DNA of 64,000 bases, taken from positions 1,426,001-1,490,000 of the forward strand of contig NZ_CP119559.1 in NCBI RefSeq assembly GCF_029278565.1, given 5' to 3'. The notes under the pieces were generated by a model. That model did no database searches, was not told the origin of the DNA, and worked only from the letters and a program-made list of their open reading frames with translations. Positions 26,024 through 35,310 of this stretch are shown in pieces; positions within the stretch are counted from its first letter, which is position 1; each line of letters begins with the position of its first letter. A program made the translations under genes and the position numbers. Source of the stretch: Haloarcula halophila. Lineage in GTDB: Archaea; Halobacteriota; Halobacteria; Halobacteriales; Haloarculaceae.

Positions 26024-28162
26024 ATGGACGGGGTGCGCCGGTGGACTATCGCCGCCGGACTCACGGCCCTGCTCGTTCTCGTGGCGTTTGTGCCGGTGGC
26101 GTCGGCGACACCCTCTCAGGCAGGAGCGGTCGACGCCGCCGGAGCGAGCAGCGGCGGTACCGTCGGGTCCCCCGAAGATCCGCAGGTGGGTTCCCGGGAC
26201 GGAACCGCTACCGAGCAGGTCGCCGACAGCGAGACGATCACCGTCAACCAGTCGTTCGCCCTCACGGCAAACGACTCCGGCAGCGTCGACGTTCGGTTAC
26301 GCTACGCGATTCCCGATCGCGTCCGCTCGCTCGAAACGACACTCCCCGAGAACGCGACCGTGACACGCACGACCGGGTTCACCCGCGTCAACGGGACGAC
26401 CTACGAGTGGGACGGCGAGTCGGCCACGCCGACCCTCGCGTACCGTCGGAACCCCAACGAAACCCTCGACCGGTCCGGGCCGGAGAGCGCCGCCGGGCGG
26501 TACGTCGGCGTCGACGCCGGCGAGTGGGCGCTGTTTACCCGCTCGGCGACGCCCACGGAGTGGACCTACGTCGGGACCACGCCGGTGACCTTCCGGCGGG
26601 ACATCCACACGGTCGGGCCGGGGGCGGCCGGCGAGTGGGTCGTGTATCTCGGTACCGGAACGACGACCGAGCGGACGGCCAACGATCAGACCATCCGGCT
26701 CGTGGTCCCCGACCGTGCTTCGATGGCGGACTCCCCCGACTCGGTCCTGTCGTCGCTGTCGAACGCCTCGAACGCGCTCCGGGTCGGCGACCGGGACGAA
26801 CACGTCTTCGTCGTCGCGGCGCCGACCGGGACGAACGTCACCTGGGGCGCCCGCGGCTACCAGGTCGGCGACGCGGACATGTGGGTCAAAGACGACGAAC
26901 GGCTCGACACGGCAGAGAACATCTGGCTCCACGAGTACGTCCACAGCAGACAGGCGTTCAGGCCGACGAGCCGGACCCGCTGGCTCGTCGAATCCAGCGC
27001 CGTGTACTACGCCGCCGCCCTCACACTGGAACAGGACCGGATCGACTTCGACGCCTACCGATCGCGACTCGGCGCCGGCGCCGATCCGGTCTACGACGGG
27101 ATCATCCTCGCGGCACCCTCGACGTGGGAGGAGAGCGCCGACTACTACCGTGGCCCGCTGGTCGCCGGGCGCATCGACGAACGGATCCGCCTGTCGACCA
27201 ACGACGAACGGACGTTTCAGGACACGATGCGCCTGTTGAACGGGCGTGAGCGGCCGGTGACACAAGCGAACCTGCTGTCGGCGGTCGAGCGGGCCGGGGG
27301 CGAGCAGGCCCGCACGCTGGCCGCCAACTACACCGGGTCCACGGCGACCGTGAGGATGTGGAACGAGAGCCGCCACGCGGCCGTGTTCGGACAGTTACCC
27401 GCCCGTATCGGGTACGCGCTCCCGGCGGCAGACAACCGCTCTGCCTACCGGGTCGACGGACAGTATCGGGACGGACCAGTCGGGGGTGAGATACCGCTCC
27501 AGTTGGTCGTCGGCGAGACACTGACCGTCGACGCGATCGTCCGAAACGCCGGCGGGACCGAGGGCCAGTACAACGCGACGATGGACATCAACGGGACGAC
27601 AGTGACGACCGCAGGGGGGCGGATCGCGCCGACGACGACACGGGTGGTCCCGCTCTCGCACACGTTCGTGACCCCCGGGCAGTACACACTGAGTCTGGAC
27701 GGGACCAACGTCACCGTCCTCGTCCAGCGGCCGGCCCGGGCGGAAGTGACCGATATCGCGGTCAGTTCGCGGAGCGCTCGCGCCGGGACCGAGGTCGTCG
27801 TGACGGCGACGGTCACGAACACCGCCGACATCCCCGCCGCTGGACGGGTCGTGTTCACGCGGGACTTCGAGCGGGTCACGGATCGGCAGGTGTATCTCCC
27901 GCCCCGGAACAGCACGGAGCTGTCGACCGGGATCAGACTGCCCGAACCGGGCGACGTGCTGGTGGCGGCCGGCAGCGCCGACCCGGTCACGATCACCGTC
28001 ACACCGGCCGCGACGACGGAGTCGACCCCGACACCGACGCCGACACCAGTGTCGGGGACGACCACGCCACGGACGACGAGTGCGGACGGCCCGGGGTTCA
28101 CGGTCGCACTCGCCGTCCTGGCGCTGGCACTCGGGACGCTGGTCGCGTCTCGCCGTCGCTGA
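26024..28162 (+). CDS. Secreted PGF-CTERM protein with HExxH metallopeptidase-like motif
   Basis: 712 residues. A signal peptide (WTIAAGLTALLVLVAFVPVASA) leads into a beta-rich region. A zinc motif HEYVH lies at residues 303-307, followed 15 residues later by Glu323 in WLVESS, the gluzincin arrangement seen in M1 and M61-like peptidases. The next part (ADNRSAYRVDGQYRDGPVGGEIPLQL) and the ~100-residue beta-sandwich that follows it (VTDIAVSSRSARAGTEVVVTATVTN) resemble CARDB-like modules. A Thr-Pro linker and the PGF-CTERM tail DGPGFTVALAVLALALGTLVASRRR end the protein, so it should be anchored at the surface by archaeosortase A. The spacing of the third ligand differs from the M1 rule (18), so activity is inferred. 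Confidence 0.8.
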   Translation: MDGVRRWTIAAGLTALLVLVAFVPVASATPSQAGAVDAAGASSGGTVGSPEDPQVGSRDGTATEQVADSETITVNQSFALTANDSGSVDVRLRYAIPDRVRSLETTLPENATVTRTTGFTRVNGTTYEWDGESATPTLAYRRNPNETLDRSGPESAAGRYVGVDAGEWALFTRSATPTEWTYVGTTPVTFRRDIHTVGPGAAGEWVVYLGTGTTTERTANDQTIRLVVPDRASMADSPDSVLSSLSNASNALRVGDRDEHVFVVAAPTGTNVTWGARGYQVGDADMWVKDDERLDTAENIWLHEYVHSRQAFRPTSRTRWLVESSAVYYAAALTLEQDRIDFDAYRSRLGAGADPVYDGIILAAPSTWEESADYYRGPLVAGRIDERIRLSTNDERTFQDTMRLLNGRERPVTQANLLSAVERAGGEQARTLAANYTGSTATVRMWNESRHAAVFGQLPARIGYALPAADNRSAYRVDGQYRDGPVGGEIPLQLVVGETLTVDAIVRNAGGTEGQYNATMDINGTTVTTAGGRIAPTTTRVVPLSHTFVTPGQYTLSLDGTNVTVLVQRPARAEVTDIAVSSRSARAGTEVVVTATVTNTADIPAAGRVVFTRDFERVTDRQVYLPPRNSTELSTGIRLPEPGDVLVAAGSADPVTITVTPAATTESTPTPTPTPVSGTTTPRTTSADGPGFTVALAVLALALGTLVASRRR

Positions 28163-28265
28163 TCGGGGCGTGGCTACGCCGGCCACCACGTTCGAGGGGG
28201 TGCGAAAACGACGGTCCGCGAGCCCACGGCTCGGAGCCGTCGGGAGCCGGTGTCAGAAGGGGCAG

Positions 28266-28421
28266 TTACGCACTTGTTCGTTCCGAAGTGGCACCGACGT
28301 CGACGGCATAGTTCGACTGGAGCCACGCCTCCGGGTTCTCCCGGTCGTAGATGACGACGTCGCCGCCGCCGGTGGTGAAACTGCCGTACTCCGCTTGGGA
28401 TTCGTCCGGTGCCGATTCCAT
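28266..28421 (-). CDS. Small haloarchaeal protein (DUF7331-like), 51 aa
   Basis: Minus-strand ATG 28421 to TAA 28266-28268 gives a 51-residue protein. Its core reads YGSFTTGGGDVVIYDRENPEAW then LQSNYAVDV. I recognise the pattern YGxFxTxxG-x3-IYDRENPxAWxxS as a small family restricted to haloarchaea (I recall DUF7331). It has no known function. The protein is acidic and soluble. G/C-rich third positions support real coding. It lies between a PGF-CTERM gene and thiD. Confidence 0.7.
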   Translation of the reverse strand: MESAPDESQAEYGSFTTGGGDVVIYDRENPEAWLQSNYAVDVGATSERTSA

Positions 28422-28546
28422 CGTCGTATCCCACTGTAGGCAATCGATACCCTATAAGCGTTTCCCGGATGTGATACGGAGTATTATTACCATACTAGGA
28501 CGGCGAGACCAGCAGGGATTTTTCCCCACCGATCGACACACCGTCT

Positions 28547-29911
28547 ATGACACGCGCAGACGCACCAGTCACACCCCCGGCCGTGCTGACGATCGCCGGG
28601 AGCGATTCGGGTGGCGGGGCCGGCATCCAGGCCGACCTCAAGACGATCGAGGCCGGTGGCGGATTCGGGACCAGCGCGATCACCAGCGTCACGGCACAGA
28701 ACACGACCGGCGTCCAGGGCCAACATCTGCTTCCGATCGAGGAGATCGCGGCACAGATCGAGTCGGTGCGTTCCGACTTCGACCTGGGAGCGGTCAAGAC
28801 CGGGATGCTCGCGACGAGCGAGGTGGTCGACCTGGTCGTCGAGCACGCCCCGGAGCTACAGAACCTCGTCGTCGATCCGGTGATGGTCGCCGCCTCTGGG
28901 GATCGCCTGCTCGACGAGGACGCGGAGGACGCGTACGAGCGACTGTTCGCCGAGGCGACGCTCGTCACGCCCAACGCCGACGAGGCCGAAGTCCTGACCG
29001 GTCGGGACGTCGAGGACCCCGAGGCCGCGGAACGCGCGGGCCGTGACATCGTCGAGATGGGGGCCGACGCCGCGCTCGTCAAGGGCGGCCACATCACCGG
29101 CGAGGAGGTCGTCGACACGCTCGTGACCGCACCAGAGGAGGCGGGTGGCGTCACGAGTTTCCGCCACGACCGGATCGACACGGCGGCGACCCACGGCTCG
29201 GGCTGTACGCTCTCGTCGGCGATCGCGACCCGTCTGGCACACGGCGACGACCTGTCCGGAGCCGTGTCGGCGGGGATCGACCTCCTGGCGCGGGCGGTCC
29301 GATACCACCACGACGTCGGCGAGGGACCGGGTGCCGTCCACCACATGGTCGAACTACGCAACGAGGCCAGCAGGACGGAGACCGTCGAAGCCGTCGAGCG
29401 GATCGTCTCGGCGTGTGTCGATCTGGACGTCTCGCCGCTGGTCCCCGAAGTCGGGATGACCGTCGCCGGCGCGACAGCCTACGCCGAGACGCCCGACGAC
29501 GCCGCCGCCGTCGAGGGCCGCATCACCCGGACCCGGGACGGGGTCCGGCCCAACCGGGGTGTCCGCTACGGCGTTTCCGGGACGGTCGGTCGGTTCCTGC
29601 TGGCGGCCCGGGAGCACGACCCGGCCGTTCGGTTCGCCGTCAACTGCCGGCTGAACGACGACGTGCGGGCGGCCCTGGGGGAACTGGCCGGCTCCGTCTC
29701 GACGTACGACCGGGCCGACCGCCCGGCCGGCGCTGAGACGGAAGCGACCACGTGGGGGGTCGGACAGGCTTTCGAGGCGAGCCCGGAGACGCCCGTCGCC
29801 GTCGTCGACAACGGCGAAGTCGGCGTCGAGGCGAGTGCGACACTGCTCGGGGCCGACGCGGATACGCTCGTCGGACACATCGAGACGGTACTCGACGCCA
29901 TCGACGCCTGA
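28547..29911 (+). CDS. thiD: Bifunctional ThiD-ThiN: HMP(-P) kinase fused to thiamine-phosphate synthase
   Basis: 454 residues. The N-terminal ~270 residues are the ThiD kinase, with [18 protein letters not shown], the [11 protein letters not shown] segment, and the ATP/anion motif [13 protein letters not shown]. They phosphorylate hydroxymethylpyrimidine and its monophosphate. The C-terminal ~175 residues ([20 protein letters not shown] ... [22 protein letters not shown]) are ThiN, the archaeal replacement for ThiE that couples HMP-PP with thiazole phosphate. The fusion supplies two consecutive thiamine steps. No THI-box-like element is obvious upstream; an AGGGATTTTT stretch lies about 30 bases before the ATG. 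Confidence 0.93.
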   Translation: MTRADAPVTPPAVLTIAGSDSGGGAGIQADLKTIEAGGGFGTSAITSVTAQNTTGVQGQHLLPIEEIAAQIESVRSDFDLGAVKTGMLATSEVVDLVVEHAPELQNLVVDPVMVAASGDRLLDEDAEDAYERLFAEATLVTPNADEAEVLTGRDVEDPEAAERAGRDIVEMGADAALVKGGHITGEEVVDTLVTAPEEAGGVTSFRHDRIDTAATHGSGCTLSSAIATRLAHGDDLSGAVSAGIDLLARAVRYHHDVGEGPGAVHHMVELRNEASRTETVEAVERIVSACVDLDVSPLVPEVGMTVAGATAYAETPDDAAAVEGRITRTRDGVRPNRGVRYGVSGTVGRFLLAAREHDPAVRFAVNCRLNDDVRAALGELAGSVSTYDRADRPAGAETEATTWGVGQAFEASPETPVAVVDNGEVGVEASATLLGADADTLVGHIETVLDAIDA

Positions 29912-29974
29912 CGGTCGTCCGCGGCCGGCGGCAGTCGGCCGTCGGTTTTTGTAGTCGTCGCTCCAATCCCAAGC

Positions 29975-30601
29975 ATGAGCGACGCACCACAGATCACGGT
30001 CTACTCCGATTACGTCTGTCCGTTCTGTTACCTCGGACGGGAATCGCTCCGACAGTACCAGGCGACACGCGAGGAGCCCCTCGACATCGACTGGCACCCC
30101 TTCGATCTCCGGAGCGGGAAGCGGTCCCCCGACGGCACCATCGACCACTCCGTCGACGACGGGAAAGACGACGACTACTACGAACAGGCCAAACAGAACG
30201 TGCGCCGCCTACAAGACGAGTACGGGGTGGAGATGGACCTCGACATCGCGACCGATATCGACTCGTTGCCGGCGCAGGTGGTCTCGTACTACCTGAAATC
30301 ACACACCGACTACGAGACGTGGCTGGCTTTCGACGAGGCTGTCTTCGACGCGCTCTGGCAGGAGGGGCGCGACATCGGGGAGCGGGACGTACTGGTCGAC
30401 CTGGCGACCGACGCCGGTGTCGACGCCGAGACGGTCCACTCGGCGCTGGACGACGAGACACTCCGGGCGGAAGTCCGCCAGCAGTTCGCGGCCGCACAGC
30501 AGGCGGGCGTGACCGGCGTCCCGACGTTCGCCTACGACGGTCACGCCGCCCGCGGCGCGGTTCCACCGGAACACATCGAGCGGCTGGTCGAGGGCGTCTA
30601 A
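29975..30601 (+). CDS. DsbA-family (FrnE-like) thiol oxidoreductase
   Basis: 208 residues of the thioredoxin/DsbA fold. The active-site motif CPFCYLG is near residue 14, and the FrnE-like features are WHPFDLRSGKRSPDG and the cis-Pro strand GVTGVPTFAYDGHA. There is no signal peptide, so it acts in the cytoplasm, as FrnE-type enzymes do. These proteins shuffle thiols or act in polyketide or stress pathways; the substrate is unknown. A TTTTTGTAG stretch about 27 bases upstream suggests a leaderless mRNA. Confidence 0.88.
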   Translation: MSDAPQITVYSDYVCPFCYLGRESLRQYQATREEPLDIDWHPFDLRSGKRSPDGTIDHSVDDGKDDDYYEQAKQNVRRLQDEYGVEMDLDIATDIDSLPAQVVSYYLKSHTDYETWLAFDEAVFDALWQEGRDIGERDVLVDLATDAGVDAETVHSALDDETLRAEVRQQFAAAQQAGVTGVPTFAYDGHAARGAVPPEHIERLVEGV

Positions 30602-30659
30602 CCGCGAGAGAACCCACGGGCTTGTCGGTATCGACGTGCGACGCGAGAACGAGGAGCCG

Positions 30660-30839
30660 TCAGCGCCAGCGACCGGTACGTGCCTGGACCCGCATCTCCA
30701 CGTACCGCTCCGCCCAGTTCTCGAAGTGGTCCCGGAGGACGCCCAGTCCCGGTACGGACAGCCCTGTCGGCGGCTGGTCCTCGCTACCGTCGTCGTATGC
30801 TGCCTGCTCTGCCGCCTGGGGTCCCTCCTGAAGGCTCAT
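30660..30839 (-). CDS. Small acidic-to-basic haloarchaeal protein, 59 aa
   Basis: From ATG 30839: MSLQEGPQAAEQAAYDDGSEDQ, then a Pro/Gly hinge and an amphipathic C-terminal helix (LRDHFENWAERYVEMRVQ). No motif is recognised. A TATA-like GTTTATTC at about 30870 would start transcription just before the ATG. Its stop lies 58 bases from the convergent DsbA-like gene. Confidence 0.55.
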   Translation of the reverse strand: MSLQEGPQAAEQAAYDDGSEDQPPTGLSVPGLGVLRDHFENWAERYVEMRVQARTGRWR

Positions 30840-31016
30840 TACGATACACACTACCATACCCCATTGAATAAACGTTAGGGATTCGCCGACCATGTGACCA
30901 GTTTTCGCGGGCACGCGTGCGACGCCGGGTGACAGCGATCTGCACGAAGTTCCGGGAGCTGAACGGAGACAACAAGGCCCTTATACCCAAATTCCCAACA
31001 GCGTTCTCAAGCCTCA

Positions 31017-32105
31017 ATGACCGCGTCGCCATCGTCAGGGAGCGTACAGAAGACCTTTCTCAAGTACCAACACGTCTTCGTGTTTCTCGCACCGCTGTTG
31101 TTCGTCGTCGGTGTCTACTCGGTAGCGCCGATTCCGGAGACCGCGGGGACCGACTACTGGCTGGAGTACTGGTGGCTGTTCCTGGCGTTCATCGTCGGGG
31201 CGACCATCGTCAACACGGTCGGGATCAGCGGGTCGGCGCTGTTCGTCCCCTTCCTCATCTTCGTCTTCCCGGTTATCGCCGGCGAGACACTGACCCCGGA
31301 GACACTGGTGAAAGTCGGGCTCATCAGCGAGTCATTCGGCCTCTCCAGTTCCGCGCTGGCGTTCATCCAGTACGGGCTGGTCGACCGTCGCCTGGCGCTG
31401 TCGCTGGTGCTTGGCGGCATCCCCTTCGTCGTCGCCGGCGCCTTGCTCTCCTTTATTATCCCGGCGTGGCTGTTCCACGCGCTACTGGGACTGGCACTGA
31501 TCGCGGCGTCGTTCCTCCTGTTCAAGGCCGATCTCGGCCACGAGGACCCCAGCGCTGGCGGCGACGAGGCCGACACCGCAGCCGACGGCGGCCAACCCGG
31601 CCTGCCCAACGACGACGACAAGCTCGGCCCGGCCGGCGTCGAGAAGGCCGCCGACGGGACGATCACCCGCGTCGACCGCGACGGCAACGACTACACCTAC
31701 TCGCATGGCGGCTACCTCGAACGGTTCGCCAACTACAGCGTCGGCGGCGTGTTCCAGGGACTGGCCGGCTTCGGGATCGGCGAGTTGGGGATCATCTCGA
31801 TGCTGCGCACGAACGTGCCGGTCCGTGTCGCCATCGGGACCAACCACATCGTCGTCGCGTTGACGGCCGTGCTGGCCTCGCTAGTCCACGTCTTCGGCGG
31901 CGGGCTCGTCGGCGGCCACACGATGGACCTCGCCTCGACCCCGTGGAACATGGTCGTCTGGACGGTCCCGGCGACGGTCACCGGTGGACAGATCGCACCC
32001 TACGTCTCGGCCACGCTGGATACCGGCCTCATCAAGAAGGGCGTCGGCGTGTTGTTCGCGGTCATCTCGGTCGCCCTGTTCCTGATGGCGTTCGGTGGGT
32101 TCTAA
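31017..32105 (+). CDS. TauE/SafE-family membrane exporter
   Basis: 362 residues with about eight membrane spans. The two TauE/SafE repeats start at EYWWLFLAFIVGATIVNTVGISGSALFVPFLIF and at GGVFQGLAGFGIGELGIISMLRTNVPVRVAIGTNHIVVALTAVLASL. The half-repeats carry the small-residue motifs GISGS and AGFGIGE typical of the family, which moves sulfite, sulfonates or other anions. The hydrophilic central loop (about residues 175-240) with DEADTAADGG is a haloarchaeal feature. A TTATAC box lies 36 bases upstream. A universal stress protein gene follows 24 bases after the stop and may be co-transcribed. Confidence 0.88.
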   Translation: MTASPSSGSVQKTFLKYQHVFVFLAPLLFVVGVYSVAPIPETAGTDYWLEYWWLFLAFIVGATIVNTVGISGSALFVPFLIFVFPVIAGETLTPETLVKVGLISESFGLSSSALAFIQYGLVDRRLALSLVLGGIPFVVAGALLSFIIPAWLFHALLGLALIAASFLLFKADLGHEDPSAGGDEADTAADGGQPGLPNDDDKLGPAGVEKAADGTITRVDRDGNDYTYSHGGYLERFANYSVGGVFQGLAGFGIGELGIISMLRTNVPVRVAIGTNHIVVALTAVLASLVHVFGGGLVGGHTMDLASTPWNMVVWTVPATVTGGQIAPYVSATLDTGLIKKGVGVLFAVISVALFLMAFGGF

Positions 32106-32129
32106 CCGTCCGGGCTGTTTCGTTCGGAT

Positions 32130-32570
32130 ATGTACGACGACATCTTGCTTCCGACCGACGGGAGCGACGGCATCGCCGAGGCAGCCAGCCACGCGGGCGA
32201 ACTCGCACGGCAGTTCGGTGCGACAGTCCACGTCCTCTCGGTCGTCGATACGCGCAACCGCTTCGAGAGTCCGACCGGCGGCCTCTCGGACGCCGCCTGG
32301 ACGGAGGCCGAACGCGAGCGTGCCGAGACGGCCATCGAAAAAACTGTCGACGCACTGCCCGACGGAGTGGCTATCGAGACCAGTATCGTAGAGGGTGTTC
32401 CCAAGACGGAGATCCTCGACACGGTCACGGACGAGGGGATGGATATCGTCGTGATGGGGACCCACGGGCGGACTGGACTGGATCACTATCTCATCGGCAG
32501 CGTCGCGGAGAAGGTCGTCCGTCGATCACCGGTACCGGTAGTGACGGTTCGTCTCGGGGACGAGAGCTGA
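32130..32570 (+). CDS. Universal stress protein (UspA family)
   Basis: 146 residues with the Usp fold. It starts MYDDILLPTDGSDG, and the ATP-binding motif is GTHGRTGLDHYLIGSVAEKVVRRSPVPVVTV (G-x2-G-x9-G-S/T). It probably binds ATP and responds to stress. Pairing with a TauE/SafE transporter directly upstream suggests a regulatory or partner role for that transporter, a recurrent arrangement for Usp proteins and membrane carriers. This last point is inference. Confidence 0.92.
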   Translation: MYDDILLPTDGSDGIAEAASHAGELARQFGATVHVLSVVDTRNRFESPTGGLSDAAWTEAERERAETAIEKTVDALPDGVAIETSIVEGVPKTEILDTVTDEGMDIVVMGTHGRTGLDHYLIGSVAEKVVRRSPVPVVTVRLGDES

Positions 32571-32579
32571 GACGGGGAC

Positions 32580-33350
32580 TCAGAGTGCGGTCGTCGCTCC
32601 GGTATCCTCCGACGGCCCGGGTGTGACACCGGAGTCAGATTCGCCCTCGCGGAGCTGGCTGTACGCGACCGAGATCACGGCGAGCGAGAACAGCGACGTG
32701 GGTGCCTGGACGAGCGTGACCACTAGCTGAGACAGCGACGGCGAGAGCAGGAACGTGCCGGCACCGACGATACCGCCGAAGACGGCGCTGACTGTCACGA
32801 CCAGGACCAGCAACAGGAAGAGCGTTATCCGGTTGCCCTCGCTGAGGCGGTAGCTCTTCCGGAGCGCAGTGACGAAGTTGTCGTCCTCGACTGCGATGTA
32901 CGGGACCATGAAGATCAAAACGACGTACAGGAAGATCCCCGGAACGAGGAGCAACAGCGAGCCGACGAACACGGCCAGCCCGTAGACGACGCCACCGACC
33001 AGCACGTTCACCACGGCCAGCGGGACGTTCCGGGTCAACGCGCCCGCCGGGAACGACTCCTGTGCGTCCGCGACGAAGGTCCGGACGCCGACGATCGAAA
33101 GGTACGTCGAGAGGAGCATCGCCACGAAGATACTCCCGACAGCGACACCGAGGGGGATGTCGAGGGCGAGCGGCAGCAGGGTCGCGGCCTCGGTGAACCC
33201 CATCTGGCGGTAGAGCTGGGCGATAGCTGTGTTCATCGACACCTGTATCGCGATCACGAGCACCGAGTAACTGACGAGCAGGGCACCGCCGGTTCGACTG
33301 ACGAGTCGGTCGACTGCTCCGCTGACGGCGGAGCCGATCTGGAGGGACAT
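32580..33350 (-). CDS. Polytopic membrane protein (DUF7847-like)
   Basis: 256 residues from ATG 33350 with about six membrane spans. The segment LLLLVPGIFLYVVLIFMVPYIAVEDDNFVTALRKSYRLSEGNRITLF contains the PYIAVED motif and the Ser-rich loop found in a broad family of YciC-like or DUF7847 membrane proteins. Function is unknown; relatives are thought to be glycerophosphodiester or envelope related, which cannot be tested here. The start is taken at MSLQIGSAVSG; the region upstream is not coding-like. Confidence 0.7.
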   Translation of the reverse strand: MSLQIGSAVSGAVDRLVSRTGGALLVSYSVLVIAIQVSMNTAIAQLYRQMGFTEAATLLPLALDIPLGVAVGSIFVAMLLSTYLSIVGVRTFVADAQESFPAGALTRNVPLAVVNVLVGGVVYGLAVFVGSLLLLVPGIFLYVVLIFMVPYIAVEDDNFVTALRKSYRLSEGNRITLFLLLVLVVTVSAVFGGIVGAGTFLLSPSLSQLVVTLVQAPTSLFSLAVISVAYSQLREGESDSGVTPGPSEDTGATTAL

Positions 33351-33415
33351 CACGTCGGTGTTCCCGGAGTGGCCTGATAAGCGTTCTCCCGGTGTGTCAG
33401 AGCCTGAAACGCTGC

Positions 33416-33745
33416 TCACTCGCCTTCGACGAACGCGACCAGATCGGCGGTGGGAACGAAACCATCGGCCCGACGATCGATCAGTTCGCCGGCGGCGAAC
33501 AGCAGGAACGTCGGCACCGAGCGCACGTCGAAGGCAGCCACGGCGTCGAGGTCGCGTTTCGGGTTGAAGACGACGACACGGGCCTCGGTCGCCCGGGCGA
33601 CGTTGTCCAGGATCGGTTCCATCGACTGGCAGATCGTACACCCCTCGGTGCGGACCATCACGAGGACGCGCTCCTCGCCAGCCAGCACGTCGTCGAGGTC
33701 GGATCGGGTCTCGATTGTGATCGGCCGGTCGTGTGTCGTGCTCAT
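33416..33745 (-). CDS. Thioredoxin-family protein
   Basis: 109 residues with a thioredoxin fold. The active-site motif is CTIC at residues 36-39 rather than CGPC, preceded by MVRTEG. The cis-Pro motif is VRSVPTFLLFAAGE. There is no signal peptide, so it is cytoplasmic. A CxxC with Thr-Ile between the cysteines suggests a redox potential different from classical thioredoxin; the target is unknown. The start ATG is well placed. Confidence 0.85.
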   Translation of the reverse strand: MSTTHDRPITIETRSDLDDVLAGEERVLVMVRTEGCTICQSMEPILDNVARATEARVVVFNPKRDLDAVAAFDVRSVPTFLLFAAGELIDRRADGFVPTADLVAFVEGE

Positions 33746-33842
33746 AGCGACACTACGCGACTGACAGTGAAAACGTTGTACCGACGGGCGCGTCGAGGAC
33801 TACCTGGAATACCGGCGATAGGGAAGAACGCGGTGACCCACC

Positions 33843-34700
33843 TCAGGACGGGCAGGCGAGTTCCGAAGTACCCTGTAGCCGTTTCAGGGAGTCCAGCCCG
33901 TCACAGACCGGGTCGGCGGCCTTGTCCGACCCCTCCCCGATCAGTAAGTCGCCGCCCTCACTCGTCCGCTCGAGGGCGGGATGGACGTAGACCTCGCCGG
34001 TCGCGTCGAGCGAGACGGCGGCGATGGCCTCGTCGGAACCGTAATTGTTCGTGAGCTGCCCGTTCGTGGGCACCACAACGTCGCGCTGAGTAACCACACC
34101 GTCCGCTCCGTCCAGCACCCAGACGGTCGCGGTTCGGTCAGCGTCTGGACCGAGTCCCGAGACGGAGACCGCGCCACGCCTCCCGTTGAATCGAACGTCG
34201 GTCTGGCTCTGTTGGCCCGTCGTGGTCCGCTCGTCCGCACAGGTGACGGTGTACTCGACCGTCCGTGGACTGGTCGTCTCGGCGAAGACGCTGCCACCGT
34301 CTGCCTGGGCATCGAACGAGACAGTTCGCTCGATCGTGTCCGAAGGGGTACACTCAACGGTCGTCGAGACGTCGAACGACTCGCCGATGCCGACGCCATC
34401 GTGCGTTTCGACTTCCTGATCGGGCTCGTCTACCTCGTCCGGCCCGACGGCGTACCAGACCGTGAGATCGACCGGTTGGTTGAAGTGGTTACTCACGCTC
34501 AGGAACTCGATCTCGACCGTCTCGTGTGAGTCGGCGTTCAGGGAGAGATCCTCGTACCGTAAGGACATGTACGCATTCTTGTCGCCGACCACGTCGACGG
34601 ACACCTGCCGATCGGCCGAAACCGAACTGAACCCCTGAGCCGAGACAGTCAGCATCGCCGCTGCGGCCAGCGCGAGCACGAGCGCGAGTCGCCTATACAT
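33843..34700 (-). CDS. Exported DUF1102-like protein
   Basis: 285 residues from ATG 34700. The N-terminus is a signal peptide (LALVLALAAAAMLTVSAQGFSS). The mature part begins ADRQVSVDVVGDKNAYMSL, the motif ADR-x-L-S-V-D-V-V-x-D-x-x-A-Y-L shared with the two proteins at 35747 and 36707. The remainder is beta-rich with Cys pairs (CTPSDTIERT, VTCADERT, DPVCDGL, ELACPS) that could form disulfides. The gene overlaps the DUF7344 regulator by eight bases, so the two are translationally coupled. It lacks a TM anchor and should be released or assembled. Confidence 0.75.
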   Translation of the reverse strand: MYRRLALVLALAAAAMLTVSAQGFSSVSADRQVSVDVVGDKNAYMSLRYEDLSLNADSHETVEIEFLSVSNHFNQPVDLTVWYAVGPDEVDEPDQEVETHDGVGIGESFDVSTTVECTPSDTIERTVSFDAQADGGSVFAETTSPRTVEYTVTCADERTTTGQQSQTDVRFNGRRGAVSVSGLGPDADRTATVWVLDGADGVVTQRDVVVPTNGQLTNNYGSDEAIAAVSLDATGEVYVHPALERTSEGGDLLIGEGSDKAADPVCDGLDSLKRLQGTSELACPS

Positions 34701-35310
34701 CCTCGACCTCCGCCGGGCTGTCGGCGGACTCCAGTCGCATCCCCCGCGAAAGGAGGAAATGTGACAGCGACGAGACGCCGAACGCCCCGATGAGGAAGAC
34801 CGTCCACCCGGTCGGCGGGATCGCGACGAACGGCTGGACACCCAGCGAGGCGAGTCCGACGAGGATCGCGCCGATAGCGCTGAGGCCCATGTAGTAGAAG
34901 CTCCACGGGATGTCGTACCGGTCGACGACTTCGAGGTAGATGTCGAGCTCGGCGGCGGCGTCGGTCAACTCGACGACGCCGGCCCGACGATCGAACTCGA
35001 CGATGCCGGTTTCGTCCATCTTCGGGAGGTGGAACTGCTGGAGCGAGGAGTACACCGTCTTGCGCTCGCTCGAAGAGATCTCCCGGATACTGCTGTCGTT
35101 CTCCCAAGCAGCGACCTGTTCAGCCAAGTCCGAGAGTGTGCCTACCTGTTCTTTGTTTTTCAAGTACTGGATGACGAACCGACGTCGCCGGTTGCTCAAC
35201 ATCTCGAAGATCTCGTCCCGCGTCAGCGATTCGTTTCCGACCTCCGTCTCCGGCACTCGTAACTGATCGATATCGATGCCACCAGTGTGCTGTGACTGTG
35301 ATTTACTCAT
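34693..35310 (-). CDS. DUF7344 winged-helix regulator with C-terminal membrane domain
   Basis: 205 residues. Residues ~35-115 form a winged helix (RDEIFEMLSNRRRRFVIQYLKN, TLSDLAEQVAAWEND, ERKTVYSSLQQFHLPKMDETGIVEFD), the DUF7344 pattern found in many haloarchaeal regulators. Two membrane spans at the C-terminus (FYYMGLSAIGAILVGLASLG and WTVFLIGAFGVSSLSHFLL) would tether it to the membrane. A GGAGGG sits four bases before the ATG. A perfect palindrome lies 24 bases upstream of the start and is a candidate operator. The gene is divergent from the duplicated exported-protein genes and first in the operon with the gene at 33843. Confidence 0.85.
   Translation of the reverse strand: MSKSQSQHTGGIDIDQLRVPETEVGNESLTRDEIFEMLSNRRRRFVIQYLKNKEQVGTLSDLAEQVAAWENDSSIREISSSERKTVYSSLQQFHLPKMDETGIVEFDRRAGVVELTDAAAELDIYLEVVDRYDIPWSFYYMGLSAIGAILVGLASLGVQPFVAIPPTGWTVFLIGAFGVSSLSHFLLSRGMRLESADSPAEVEDV

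Noticed and set aside
28020-28080. ACGACG/ACACCG-rich repeats in Thr-Pro linkers taken as possible CRISPR or tandem repeats
   Set aside because: They encode Thr-Pro stalks of exported proteins (also at 11000-11070 and 38680-38760); there are no spaced identical repeats.
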